From Paenibacillus donghaensis (GTDB taxonomy: Bacteria; Bacillota; Bacilli; Paenibacillales; Paenibacillaceae): a DNA stretch of 64,000 bases. Where the stretch lies: contig NZ_CP021780.1 in the NCBI RefSeq assembly GCF_002192415.1, positions 1,736,001 through 1,800,000 on the forward strand, given 5' to 3'. How positions within the stretch are numbered: the stretch's first letter is position 1; each line of letters opens with the position of its first letter. This document shows, piece by piece, positions 8,114 to 16,679 of this stretch. Below the pieces are notes generated by a model. It was not told where the DNA came from. It worked only from the letters and a program-made list of their open reading frames with translations, and made no database searches. The translations under genes were made by a program, and so were the position numbers.

Positions 8114-8869
8114 ATGAATAAATGGATCGAAGAAATCACTCTGAACACCTGGCCTGCCGAGCAGAGCGTGCTGCTGAACGGCTGGGTGCTGCGGACGTCA
8201 TCCGGGTACACGAAGCGGGCCAACTCTGTGAATCCGCTATATGCTCCTGAGCGCTCCGGGATGGGAGCCGATGAGCAGTTTAAATATGCAGAGGCCTATT
8301 ATCAGGCGGCAGGTCTGGTGCCGGTATTCAAAATCACACCGTTCATCCAGCCCGAAGCACTAGACGGCATGCTTGAGCTTCGCGGCTACCGCAAGGTTGA
8401 GCCGTCCTCAGTGCGGGTACTGGATCTCAAGCAGGTGCCCTCCATCACCGGCTCTTCTCTAACCGTACATATAGAGGATCACCTGAATGAAGAATGGCTG
8501 TCTGTCTTCTCCGAACTGGCTGAACTGACTGCGTCTAACAGGGACACCCTTCGTAGAATGCTCAGCGCTTCGTCGTTGAAGCAGGGATATGCTGTGGTTG
8601 CTGTGGAGGGCATACCGGCGGCCTGTGGCCTCGGTATTCTGCAGCGGGGATATCTCGGATTGTACGATATTGTTACAGCGCCTGCCTATCGGAGGACGGG
8701 GCTGGCAGTGGGGCTGATTAAGGGGCTGCTGCAGTGGGGAATGGAGCGGGGCGCTTCTGGCGCTTTTTTGCAAGTACTGAAGAACAACAGCGGAGCCTCG
8801 GCGCTCTATGACAAGCTGGGCTTCAAGGAGATTTATAACTATTGGTACAGAGTGTGGGATAATACATGA
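8114..8869 (+). CDS. GNAT-family N-acetyltransferase
   Basis: 251 residues. The C-terminal half holds the acetyl-CoA fold: YDIVTAPAYRRTGLAVGLIKGLL carries the R/QxxGxG/A-type loop, followed by NSGASALYDKLGF. The N-terminal half (LNGWVLRTSSGYTKRANSVNP) is typical of a two-domain GNAT subgroup found in Firmicutes. The substrate cannot be told. AAGGAGCACAAGTA precedes the start. Its stop overlaps the start of the next gene (ATGA), so the two are coupled. Confidence 0.85.
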   Translation: MNKWIEEITLNTWPAEQSVLLNGWVLRTSSGYTKRANSVNPLYAPERSGMGADEQFKYAEAYYQAAGLVPVFKITPFIQPEALDGMLELRGYRKVEPSSVRVLDLKQVPSITGSSLTVHIEDHLNEEWLSVFSELAELTASNRDTLRRMLSASSLKQGYAVVAVEGIPAACGLGILQRGYLGLYDIVTAPAYRRTGLAVGLIKGLLQWGMERGASGAFLQVLKNNSGASALYDKLGFKEIYNYWYRVWDNT

Positions 8870-9528
8870 CAACTGACAACAGTGTGAATGAATATTGGAG
8901 CGGGCGGTTTGCGCGTGAGGGAATGATCTGGGGCAGTGAGCCGAGTCCTACGGCGCTTGTTGCAAGGGACTGGTTCAGCAGTGAAGGTGTACAATCGGTG
9001 CTGGTCCCGGGAGCGGGCTACGGGCGGAATACGAAAGTGTTCTCCGCAGCGTTTGGGACCTGGGGGGTCGAGCTGAGTGAAGCTGCGCTGACCCTTGCCC
9101 GGGAATGGGACCCGCTTAGCCATTTTATTCTGGGGTCGGCATTGGATGCGGACCTGATAGAGCCGGTGGACGCGGTCTATTGCTATGGTGTGCTGCATTT
9201 ATTCCTCGAGGAGGACCGCCGGAGACTGGTGGAGAGCTGTCTGCAGCAACTGAAGCCTGGTGGACTGCTCTATTTTGCCAGCTTTGCGGCCGAGGACCCG
9301 AATAACGGCTGCGGCCGGCAGCTGGAGCCGGGAACATATGAATATAAGCAGCACAAATACGCCCATTTCTTCAGTGATGCTGATCTGAGGGCGCAATTTG
9401 CAGATACTGATATTCTGGGCACGGAGCTGCACAGAGAGGTGCTGCAGGGAGTGCTGGGAGACAGCCACGAGTACCTCCTGCGGTCGATCACTGCGCGCAA
9501 ACCCCGCTATGCAGCCTTGAGACTATAG
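8866..9528 (+). CDS. Class I SAM-dependent methyltransferase
   Basis: 220 residues. Motif I reads VLVPGAGYGRNTK, followed by an acidic strand-2 end (GVELSE) and VDAVYCYGVLHLF and LKPGGLLYF as later motifs, giving a TehB/Methyltransf_25-like fold. It overlaps the acetyltransferase gene by 4 bp. Its end overlaps the convergent HTH gene by 6 bp. The acceptor molecule is unknown. Confidence 0.82.
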   Translation: MTTDNSVNEYWSGRFAREGMIWGSEPSPTALVARDWFSSEGVQSVLVPGAGYGRNTKVFSAAFGTWGVELSEAALTLAREWDPLSHFILGSALDADLIEPVDAVYCYGVLHLFLEEDRRRLVESCLQQLKPGGLLYFASFAAEDPNNGCGRQLEPGTYEYKQHKYAHFFSDADLRAQFADTDILGTELHREVLQGVLGDSHEYLLRSITARKPRYAALRL

Positions 9529-10107
9529 AGTCTCACAATCCGCAAACAGGATATGGCGCGGAATGCGGAAGAAATCCTCAGCTTTCTCCTGCAGGGTCTG
9601 GGAGGGCATCAGGCTGTAATGCAGCCATTTGCGGAACGTGCCGGGATGTACTCCGATCCAGATGCTGACATCGGTGACAGAGAAGTCATACACCATGCAG
9701 AGGCCGGTCAGAATGATATTGCTGTGCGGCGCTCCGGACAGGTTTCTTCTCATAAACCGTGACGGCGTAGGCTGGCAGACGATTGGACTCTGGCGCACCA
9801 GTGCTTCGTTGAACAGGACATGAGCCGGGTAGCCCAGCAGACGGCAGGCCTTGTCCCTGTTGTTGCTGGAGGGAATTCTGCCCTCATACACCCAGGCGCT
9901 TACGCTGCGCGAGGAGACAGAGAGCTCCTCCGCCAGACGGGACAGCTTCATGTCCTTCGCCATCAGGACGGCAAGCAGAACCCGGTTGCGGATTTGACTG
10001 CGGGTGGGACGGCGGAAACGTTTGACACGGACACCCTGCCCTAGGTATTTGCGGTTGATCAGGGACCATGCCTGAATCTTATGAGGTTCTGGCTGATTAT
10101 TGGACAT
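9523..10107 (-). CDS. Helix-turn-helix DNA-binding protein with two HTH-like regions
   Basis: 194 residues. The first HTH lies near residues 50-75 (KLSRLAEELSVSSRSVSAWVYEG, a Cro/C1-like pattern followed by IPSSNNRDKACRLLGY). A second similar region is near residues 145-175 (FSVTDVSIWIGVHPGTFRKWL). There is no enzymatic domain. GGAGGAAGT precedes the ATG. It is convergent with the methyltransferase gene. It is probably a transcriptional regulator; the target is unknown. Confidence 0.7.
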   Translation of the reverse strand: MSNNQPEPHKIQAWSLINRKYLGQGVRVKRFRRPTRSQIRNRVLLAVLMAKDMKLSRLAEELSVSSRSVSAWVYEGRIPSSNNRDKACRLLGYPAHVLFNEALVRQSPIVCQPTPSRFMRRNLSGAPHSNIILTGLCMVYDFSVTDVSIWIGVHPGTFRKWLHYSLMPSQTLQEKAEDFFRIPRHILFADCETL

Positions 10108-10202
10108 ACTTCCTCCGAACTTGGTTAAGATTTATGAATTTATGTACTCCATGTCATCTATTCCATTTGGTTTATACTACAATACTTTGAGGGGATGCAG
10201 CA

Positions 10203-10238
10203 ATGGATAATCCTGTTACCTGGCTTGACGCTGCCTAA
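10203..10238 (+). other. Possible 11-codon peptide with ribosome binding site
   Basis: ATG at 10203 is preceded by GAGGGGATGCAGCA and opens MDNPVTWLDAA before a TAA. A TACAAT-like -10 lies just upstream. It sits divergently from the HTH gene. It could be a leader or signal peptide, or chance. Confidence 0.2.
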
Positions 10239-10316
10239 GTTCCTTTCAGAACGGTTAGTCTTATGATATATTTTTAGTAACCATTTTACAATATTGACGC
10301 AAAGGGGTTTATCCAA

Positions 10317-10604
10317 GTGATTAAACATATCGTGTTCTTTAAGTTAAAAGACCGCTCAGCTGAGCAGGTGGAAGTCACAGCACAGGTGCTGCGCAATATG
10401 GAGGGTCGAATTCCGCAGCTGATCTCCATTGAGGTGGGGACGGACATCCTTCATTCCGAACGTTCCTTTGATCTGGCACTTGTGACCGTGGTTGCAACGC
10501 TTGAGGATCTGCAGGCTTATCAGGTTCACCCGGCGCATAAGGAAGTCATTGCCCATATCAACGAAGTGAAGGAATTGTCGATCGTTGTAGATTACGAAGT
10601 GTAG
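10317..10604 (+). CDS. Dabb (stress-responsive A/B barrel) family protein
   Basis: 95 residues with GTG start after AAAGGGG. The opening MIKHIVFFKLKD, the central RSFDLALVTVVATLEDLQAYQVHP and the HKEVIAHINEV segment are typical of the small Dabb barrel (ferredoxin-like dimers). The function of these proteins is mostly unknown; some act in stress or small-molecule turnover. Confidence 0.85.
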   Translation: MIKHIVFFKLKDRSAEQVEVTAQVLRNMEGRIPQLISIEVGTDILHSERSFDLALVTVVATLEDLQAYQVHPAHKEVIAHINEVKELSIVVDYEV

Positions 10605-10650
10605 CAGCCGGCCCAAGCCGGACTATCCTAGGACGGGAGCAGTGAGCGGA

Positions 10651-10761
10651 ATGCGCGAGCTTGAATACCCGATGGAAGCGTTAACTTACCTGATAGTGTT
10701 TCTAGCGGCTTCCTTCATCATGCTGTTCTGGCTGAAACGCCGCGGCAGACGGGGCAAGTAG
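10651..10761 (+). CDS. Small single-span membrane protein, 36 aa
   Basis: The frame begins at ATG 10651 (an in-frame GTG at 10642 is possible) after GGACGGGAGC. It contains one hydrophobic helix (TYLIVFLAASFIMLFWL) followed by a highly basic tail KRRGRRGK. It lies between the Dabb gene and the YutE-like gene on the same strand. No family recognised. Confidence 0.5.
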   Translation: MRELEYPMEALTYLIVFLAASFIMLFWLKRRGRRGK

Positions 10762-10820
10762 CCTGTTGGGCAGCCTGCAGAGCCTATCTCCACACTATTA
10801 TCGATCTGGAGGTCATGTGA

Positions 10821-11261
10821 TTGTATTATGTCAACCGGCAGCAAATTGAATTGATCCTGGAGCAAATTCCTGATTTGGCAAATGGGCTCCGCTCGGCAGT
10901 GGGTTCCTGGGACGGCAGCTTAATGCTCGGGCTGGTGCAGGAGCGCTGCCTTCATCTGGCAATTGAAGTGGTAACCGATACGGGCAGCTGTCTGATTGAC
11001 GGATTCATTATGCGTGACGCGGGCAGCTATGAGGATATTATCTCGATTATTCACGAGGAGCGGGTGTTTGCGGATAAGGAGATGTATGCACAGCTAATCG
11101 AACTGGTGGCCTTGCGCAAACCGCTGGTGCAGGATTATTATCTCTGGGACCGCAGCAGTCTTCATCCGCTCAGTCTGGTGATTCCCGGGCTTCTGGAGCA
11201 ATTTGCTTCCGAGGTCAGAGGTTATCTGGACCAGGAGCTGGGCAGCCGGGCTGAGGCATAG
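10821..11261 (+). CDS. yutE: YutE-like DUF86/HEPN-fold protein
   Basis: 146 residues. The TTG start at 10821 follows CTGGAGGTCATGTGA, and the product opens MYYVNRQQIE as in B. subtilis YutE. Conserved stretches are RCLHLAIEVVTDTG, IDGFIMRDAGSYEDI and RKPLVQDYYLWD. DUF86 proteins have a HEPN fold; some family members (HepT) are toxins neutralised by MNT nucleotidyltransferases, but no MNT partner is next to this gene, and YutE itself is a conserved housekeeping protein of unclear role. Confidence 0.82.
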   Translation: MYYVNRQQIELILEQIPDLANGLRSAVGSWDGSLMLGLVQERCLHLAIEVVTDTGSCLIDGFIMRDAGSYEDIISIIHEERVFADKEMYAQLIELVALRKPLVQDYYLWDRSSLHPLSLVIPGLLEQFASEVRGYLDQELGSRAEA

Positions 11262-11343
11262 AGCAGGCACGGAAGCGAATTCGGGTTATTGCTTAATGTA
11301 ATACCACTACAGGCGACAGCCGGGAAAGAGAGGGGTTCCTTTG

Positions 11344-12012
11344 ATGATACAAAAGGGGCAGGAAAGCGGATCAACCAGGCGTTTGATTATGACGCTCCTG
11401 AAGACAAAAGGACCACTGACCATCGGCGCGCTGGCAGAAGAACTGGGAATTACTGAGATGGGGGTGCGCCGCCATGTACTGCAGCTGGAGCAGGATGGGC
11501 TGGCGAAGACCAAGGTAGTCCGTCAGGCGATGGGAAGGCCGCTCCATGTCTACTCCCTGACCGAGCGTTCGGAAGATTATTTCCCCAAAAGCTATCACAA
11601 TCTGGCGCTTGAACTGCTGCGCGAGCTGGATCACGGGAGCGGTGTGGAAGCTGTGAATGTACTGTTTGAAGGCCGCCGCCGCCGGATGCTGGCAGAGTAT
11701 GCTCCAATGATGGAGCAGCGGAATCTGGAAGAGCGGGTAGCGGAGCTGTCCTCGATTCAGAATGCCGGAGGTTATATGGCAGAGTGGAGCCGCACGGAGG
11801 ATGGCAGCTTCGAGATGCGTGAATACAATTGTCCCATCCGTCAGGTGGCTACCCAATACCGCAAAGCCTGTCAATGTGAGCACAACCTGTTCGAGGAGCT
11901 GCTGGATGCCAAGGTGAAGCGCAGTGAATGCATGGCCGAAGGCGGCCAATGCTGCCGCTACGAGATCACGCCGGTAAGAGAAGGAGATATTTCTGCTGGC
12001 ACTTCCAAATAA
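11344..12012 (+). CDS. SufR/DeoR-like winged-helix regulator with cysteine-rich C-terminus
   Basis: 222 residues from ATG 11344, preceded by GAGAGGGG. The N-terminal winged helix is TRRLIMTLLKTKGPLTIGALAEELGITEMGVRRHV. The C-terminus carries Cys in YNCPI, KACQCEHN, SECMAEGGQCC. This layout (HTH plus a four-Cys cluster region) is that of SufR-type regulators, which bind an Fe-S cluster. Whether this protein binds a cluster is inference; the gene is not next to a suf operon here. Confidence 0.75.
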   Translation: MIQKGQESGSTRRLIMTLLKTKGPLTIGALAEELGITEMGVRRHVLQLEQDGLAKTKVVRQAMGRPLHVYSLTERSEDYFPKSYHNLALELLRELDHGSGVEAVNVLFEGRRRRMLAEYAPMMEQRNLEERVAELSSIQNAGGYMAEWSRTEDGSFEMREYNCPIRQVATQYRKACQCEHNLFEELLDAKVKRSECMAEGGQCCRYEITPVREGDISAGTSK

Positions 12013-12120
12013 GTCACAGGACAGACTCTCTTTGCTTATGATATAGCAGATCAGAACTGGGCATTAGCCCGGTCGCCGTCATTCGAAGCATACAATCAAT
12101 TAATAAGGAGAGATGTAACC

Positions 12121-12513
12121 ATGAAGAAGGATTCTAAAGGATTGCTGTGGGGACTGCTGGCAGGAGGTATACTGGGTTCGGTGACCGCGCTGCTGTTCGC
12201 GCCCAAGCCGGGCAAGGCGCTGCGCCAGGATATTGCCGAAGGCACAGCAGCAGGCGTGGAGAAGGTACAGGAGCTTGCGGCCCAGGCCAGCGACAAAGGC
12301 GTGGAAATCTACGATAAAGCCAAAGATACGGCGCTGCTGGTAGTAAGCGAGGTCAAGGAATGGACCAACAAATGTACAATTGACACAGATGAGGAAGTGA
12401 AGCTTGCCGTCAGCGGGATCGACGAAGCTGCGGAAGAAGTGGCGGCCGATGAAGCAGAAGCAGGTACGGAAGAGGACGGAACGGATCATGGAGACAACAG
12501 TCCGAACCTGTAG
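12121..12513 (+). CDS. YtxH-domain protein
   Basis: 130 residues. The N-terminus has one hydrophobic segment with small residues (GLLWGLLAGGILGSVTALLFAPKPGKALRQDI), the hallmark of YtxH. An amphipathic helical region and a very acidic tail (EEVAADEAEAGTEEDG) follow. AAGGAGAGATGTAACC precedes the ATG. YtxH proteins are general-stress membrane-associated proteins of uncertain function. Confidence 0.85.
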   Translation: MKKDSKGLLWGLLAGGILGSVTALLFAPKPGKALRQDIAEGTAAGVEKVQELAAQASDKGVEIYDKAKDTALLVVSEVKEWTNKCTIDTDEEVKLAVSGIDEAAEEVAADEAEAGTEEDGTDHGDNSPNL

Positions 12514-12543
12514 AAGGATCTGCCGGGTTGCGGCAATTAACGA

Positions 12544-12588
12544 TAAGAAGCCGCTTGCCGCATCTGGCGGAAAGCGGCTTTTGCCATA
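12544..12588 (+). terminator. Rho-independent terminator after ytxH
   Basis: AAGCCGCTTGCCGC and GGCGGAAAGCGGCTTTT pair into a long GC stem ending in a T run, 30 bp after the ytxH stop. Confidence 0.75.
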
Positions 12589-12691
12589 AAGGTCTTGCGC
12601 ATTCCGCAGGAACAGCGTGCTTTTGTGTTGCTGCTTGTACTCCTTATAAAAAGAATTATGCAGATTCTGTTTCATCTTTAGGGAGCCGAAC

Positions 12692-12930
12692 AATTAGTTG
12701 CGAAACTGCATCTATTTAACCGATTTTTGCCGTTTTGGAGGAAATAAGTGCGAATCCGCATCTATTTTAGACTTTAGAGTGTTCCAGGAGTGATTTAATC
12801 GGAATTAGTTGCAGATTTGCACTTATTTTCCTGCTAATGGACGTTTTGGCCGAATTTAGTTGCAGTTTTGCATCTAATTATTGAGAAGAGGGCAGACTCT
12901 AAATCCTGGATAGAACCTGAGTAGTAACGT
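12692..12930 (+). repeat. R1 element, copy B
   Basis: Four palindromic units at 12692-12718, 12742-12768, 12803-12828 and 12854-12880 (start-to-start 50, 61 and 51 bp). Unit 2 (AAATAAGTGC...GCATCTATTT) is the reverse complement of unit 3 (AATTAGTTGC...GCACTTATTT). The element ends with GGGCAGACTCTAAATCCTGG and leads into R2 copy 2. Confidence 0.8.
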
Positions 12931-12942
12931 TTTTGCCGTTAA

Positions 12943-13180
12943 GATCTTGCGCAATCCGAAGGAACAGCCGGCCTTTGACCTTAGCCCCCGGCGTGCATCC
13001 CGTCAGGGATAGCGGGCCAGCCCATGCGGCGTCCAAGCGGTCCCGCAGGGATAAGCGATCCAAGCACCCAGCCCCCTAATCACAGTGCCGCCAGACTCCT
13101 TCGCCAAGTTTGCGGGAGTCCAGAGGGTGCAGCCCTTTGGGGCCCTCCCTTGGAAGGGAGGGTTTGGGAGGAATCGATCA
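12943..13180 (+). repeat. Repeat R2, copy 2
   Basis: Direct repeat of 3420-3655. It contains TTGCGCAATCCGAAGGAACAG, GCATCCCGTCAGGGATAGCG, GGTCCCGCAGGGATAAGCG, and the hairpin CCCTCCCTTGGAAGGGAGGG (13143-13162). A further lone copy of the TTGCGCATTCCGCAGGAACAG motif is at 12594-12614. The racE gene begins about 125 bp downstream. Confidence 0.75.
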
Positions 13181-13305
13181 GCAACATATGTCTTGAACTG
13201 GAACCGCAAATGGAGTAATATCTGCAATTGGGGCTGAAAGACAGGTACCTTTTCTTTCTGCCTTACATAAGCTACACAAAACAAGTAGAAGAAAGCGGTG
13301 TGTTC

Positions 13306-14112
13306 GTGCAGCAAGCTATAGCAATATTAGACTCTGGTGTGGGAGGGCTTACGGTTGTCAAGGAAGTGATGAGACAACTGCCGAGGGAGAAGATCATTTA
13401 CTTCGGAGATACGGCCCGAGCTCCGTACGGACCCCGTTCGACTGAGGAAGTAACGTTGTTTACCGAACAGATTGTGGACTATTTAATTCAATTTAATCCC
13501 AAAATGATTGTGATCGCCTGCAATACGGCAACAGCTGCGGCTCTTGACTATATTTCAGCCAAAGTAAACATCCCGGTAATCGGAGTGATTCATCCCGGAG
13601 CACGCGCCGCCATCAGTGCGACCAAAAGCGGTCAGGTAGGCGTGATTGGCACCATCGGCACGATTGGCAGCGGGGCCTATACGGCTGCGCTGAAGCAGCT
13701 GTCTCCGTTCGTCCAGGTGGTTAGCCAGGCCTGTCCGACGCTTGTCCCGCTGGTGGAGCAGGGAATGTTCCGCTCAGAGGAGAGCCACAAGGCAGTTGCC
13801 GATTCCCTCAACGGAATGAAATATGAGCCGATTGATACCCTGATTCTGGGCTGTACCCATTATCCGTTTCTGATTGACCTGATCGGCGGGGTTATGGGTC
13901 CTGGAGTGAAGCTGATCAGCTCTGCGGATGAGACGGCACGCGAGATCAGCACGATTCTGTACGACAAGGGCAAGCTGTCCAGCGGAGACGAAATTCCGAT
14001 CCACCAGTTCTTCTGCAGCGGAGACGCCGAGATGTTCCAGCGGATTGCCCGTGACTGGCTGGGAGAGCAGATTAAGCGGACGCCTGTGGTTTGGCAGGTT
14101 TCTACCCTGTAA
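13306..14112 (+). CDS. racE: Glutamate racemase
   Basis: Converts L-glutamate to D-glutamate for peptidoglycan (and, in some species, poly-gamma-glutamate). With the GTG start at 13306 the product is 268 residues, the normal length, starting QQAIAILDSGVGG after the initiator. Catalytic cysteines are Cys72 (IACNTAT) and Cys183 (GCTHYP); the substrate-binding DSG and ARAPYG motifs are present. A GTG at 13300 is a possible alternative start. Longer open frame upstream to 13228 extends towards the R2 repeat and is unlikely to be translated. Confidence 0.94.
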   Translation: MQQAIAILDSGVGGLTVVKEVMRQLPREKIIYFGDTARAPYGPRSTEEVTLFTEQIVDYLIQFNPKMIVIACNTATAAALDYISAKVNIPVIGVIHPGARAAISATKSGQVGVIGTIGTIGSGAYTAALKQLSPFVQVVSQACPTLVPLVEQGMFRSEESHKAVADSLNGMKYEPIDTLILGCTHYPFLIDLIGGVMGPGVKLISSADETAREISTILYDKGKLSSGDEIPIHQFFCSGDAEMFQRIARDWLGEQIKRTPVVWQVSTL

Positions 14113-14149
14113 ACCGATAACCGGTGTGAGATGAATAGGGACAACCTCC

Positions 14150-14620
14150 TATTGTACCGACAATCATTCCAGTCTGTCCCAAAAGTAGTTTCTACGACAT
14201 ATACAGTTCCTCTTCATTCTAAAAACCACAAAAAGCCAGCAAAGCAGCGGGAATCCGTCGATCTTTGGTGTACACTGGTACGCCAGAATAAATTGATTTT
14301 CGGTTCCGAGCTGTACATGATATCCGGGTTTGAGCTGACTATTTCGCCTGTGGTCTTCTTTCATGCGCATGAAGGTCGCGTCCGGGTCCGTCTTGCTGAA
14401 GCTGTCCGGTCGCCGAGAAGCGCTTGGTACTCGTGTTCTTCTTGTTTCTCTGCGGCTTCAATGTCGGCCAATAGCCCATGTACCTTTTCTTGCAGCTTTG
14501 ATTGATGCTGAGGAAGTTGGGACGTAACCGACGAGCCAGCCACATGAACGCAAGGTTCTCCCGGTGGAACTTCCATTTTATGAAAAGGGCGTTTTTTTCT
14601 CAAAACCAGAAGCAGCGGTT
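14150..14620 (-). pseudogene. Degenerate IS1182-type transposase fragment
   Basis: On the minus strand, peptides in two frames match the central part of IS1182-family transposases. One frame (14361-14603) gives [19 protein letters not shown] and [10 protein letters not shown] second frame (14164-14400) gives [16 protein letters not shown] and [18 protein letters not shown], a very characteristic stretch. A frameshift joins the two near 14390-14420, and the catalytic ends are missing. No inverted repeats or target duplication could be found, so this is an old remnant. The plus-strand frame across it is a shadow. Confidence 0.75.
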
Positions 14621-14897
14621 GCCCATTTGTGAATGAAGTTCGCTACGGGTTCGGAGGGTTCTTACGATCGCTGTTAAAGCCCGATTTCCTGATGGTAACC
14701 TAAGTATAGGTTGAAATTGTGTTACTACTTAGGACTCCATATGATAAGAACACTTCAGATTCAGTTCCATGATATAGAACGTGAACTTAAGAATGTTATA
14801 TTCGAGTGGTCCGGGTAGCCCTATGCACCAGGCATTCTGACAACTCCACCGTTTCATTCTAAAGTTCATCTTATATAGTCTCATGTGTCCAGTCCAA

Positions 14898-15145
14898 AGA
14901 ATTAGTTGCGAAACTGCATCTATTTAGTTGTTTTTTTCTGTGTTGGAGGAAATAAGTGCGAAAACGCACCTAATTTAGGATTTTGAGCATAATAAGCTTG
15001 CTTTACTCGAATTTAGTTGCAGATATGCACTTATTATCCTGATAATGGGTGTTTCGGCTGAAATTAGTTGCAGTTTCGCATCTAATTACTCCGAAGGTTC
15101 CAGGGCAACACTCTAAATCCTAGCTGGAGCCTAAGCAGTAAAGAA
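14898..15145 (+). repeat. R1 element, copy C
   Basis: Units at 14900-14926, 14950-14976, 15010-15036 and 15061-15088 with start-to-start distances 50, 60 and 51 bp, nearly identical in layout to copy B. It ends with CTCTAAATCCTAGCTGGAGCCTAAG. Between 14640 and 14898 I see no gene. Confidence 0.8.
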
Positions 15146-15247
15146 ATGTGAGAATAAGATTTTCTTCCGCTATTAGGAAGAGAGGCTTATTTGATGAGTA
15201 TAGGTTACTACGTAAGGCCCCTTGCCTTCTGATAGAGCTTTTAGCTT

Positions 15248-15337
15248 TCTAAGGAGTAACGCGTAGGTGGCTATGGGGAAAAACTACTGTTAATCCTATG
15301 GCTAAGGTTCAGTTGCTTTTGCATATGGGGAAAACTA
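15248..15337 (+). repeat. Repeat R4, copy 2
   Basis: Matches 2716-2801 (GTAGGTGGCTATGGGG, then AACTACxGxTAATCCT, then GCTAAxGTTC, then GTTGCT and TATGGGG). It ends at the stop codon of the MFS gene on the minus strand. Confidence 0.65.
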
Positions 15338-15339
15338 AC

Positions 15340-16569
15340 TCAATAGTTTCCTCTCCGATAATTGAACTTGGCCATATGAATCAGCCCTGCCCCGGCAATC
15401 GTTAGGACGCTTAACAGCCCGAATACGGGGAGCCCCGAGTGGAAACCGAATTGATCCAGCAGAAGGGTTCCGATAATGGGACCGCCAATCGTTCCGGTGC
15501 GGACCCATTCGGAGCTGCCGAAATACAGCCCCTTGGCCTCTTCCGGTGCCAACTCGTCCACAAGCGCATCGAAGCGGGCGCCGATCAGCATTTCCCCTAC
15601 ACTGAACAGCACAATAAATACAAGCAGCATTAGGTAAGAAGAGGGGAAGACGAAGCACAAGAAGCTGAGACTGATCAGCAGATTACTTGTCAGAATGACG
15701 TTGAAAGGGTTCCAGCCGGAGATCCAGCGGAGCAATATAAACTGGGCCGCCAGAATGATTACGGCATTGGCGGATAAAAGCGTGGAGTAGAGCCGGATAC
15801 CATCTGCAAAGGTGTTGCTGTTCGCCATATACTGCGAGACCGTCGAGTTCAATTGCGAATAGCCGAAGAAGGAGAAGCTTACGCCAGCAAGCAGCAGCAG
15901 ATAGACAGGGTTCTTCAGCAGCACATGGAACGCATACAGGCGCTGCTGGGGTTTATGAGGCGTAGGTGAGACGAGAGGTGTGGCAGATACGGGAGAGACT
16001 GCGCCAGAACTTTCCGCGAAAAACAGCTGAGTGGACATTCCGTACAAAATATAGAGCACTCCGAGGATTACATAAGGGAACAGCGTCATTCTCATATTGA
16101 ACAGCAGACTTAAGAGCGGTCCGGCAAAAGCCCCCAGGTTAATTGCGGTATACCGCAGATTGAAGACCAGCAGCCGGTTAGTCTGGTTGGATTGAGAGGA
16201 CAGCACCTTTTTGCTGGCCGGCTCAAAGATTGAATAACATAACCCGTTCAGCCCGCTGAGCAGCAGGAATTGCCAGAAGCTGTCGGCATAATAAAACAGA
16301 ATGAACACGCCGCCCCAAGCGATCGGAACGTAGCCAATGATTTTTTTGAGCGAAAACCTGTCAGCAAGCCCTCCCCCCAGCCCGCCGAACAGCACATTGA
16401 TCAACGGATTGATGCCAAGGATATAACCAGTGTGGATAATCGAGATTTCTTTCTGATTCGTTAGAAAAATAGCTAAAAATGGAGTGCTCATAAATAGTGC
16501 TGTTCGCGTGAAAAGAGTTCCGATCAGGATATTCCATATCATCCTGCCCAGCTTCTGGTTCATTAACAT
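15340..16569 (-). CDS. MFS transporter (drug-export type)
   Basis: About 409 residues with 12 hydrophobic segments. The loop after helix 2 reads GGLADRFSLKK, the MFS motif A (GxxxDrxgrk). Of the near-N-terminal starts, the ATG at 16569 has AAAGGATGG at proper distance; ATGs at 16581 and 16563 are alternatives. It is divergent from an Rgg-like regulator with about 110 bp between them, suggesting that the regulator controls it. Substrate unknown. Confidence 0.85.
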   Translation of the reverse strand: MLMNQKLGRMIWNILIGTLFTRTALFMSTPFLAIFLTNQKEISIIHTGYILGINPLINVLFGGLGGGLADRFSLKKIIGYVPIAWGGVFILFYYADSFWQFLLLSGLNGLCYSIFEPASKKVLSSQSNQTNRLLVFNLRYTAINLGAFAGPLLSLLFNMRMTLFPYVILGVLYILYGMSTQLFFAESSGAVSPVSATPLVSPTPHKPQQRLYAFHVLLKNPVYLLLLAGVSFSFFGYSQLNSTVSQYMANSNTFADGIRLYSTLLSANAVIILAAQFILLRWISGWNPFNVILTSNLLISLSFLCFVFPSSYLMLLVFIVLFSVGEMLIGARFDALVDELAPEEAKGLYFGSSEWVRTGTIGGPIIGTLLLDQFGFHSGLPVFGLLSVLTIAGAGLIHMAKFNYRRGNY

Positions 16570-16679
16570 TGAAAGTACCATCCTTTACTGACATATGTAT
16601 TTTCTATTAGCGTGAATGTAGCATACAATGGAAAAAAAGCTGGAAATTTGTGCTGGATACTCACAAAAGGAGGGTGGAC

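Noticed and set aside
10821..11261. HepT/MntA-type toxin-antitoxin system
   Set aside because: The DUF86 protein is of the YutE housekeeping type, and no MNT-domain nucleotidyltransferase gene is adjacent.
14131..14505. Plus-strand frame of 124 codons after racE
   Set aside because: Antisense to the IS1182-type transposase remnant, whose peptides are recognisable on the minus strand.
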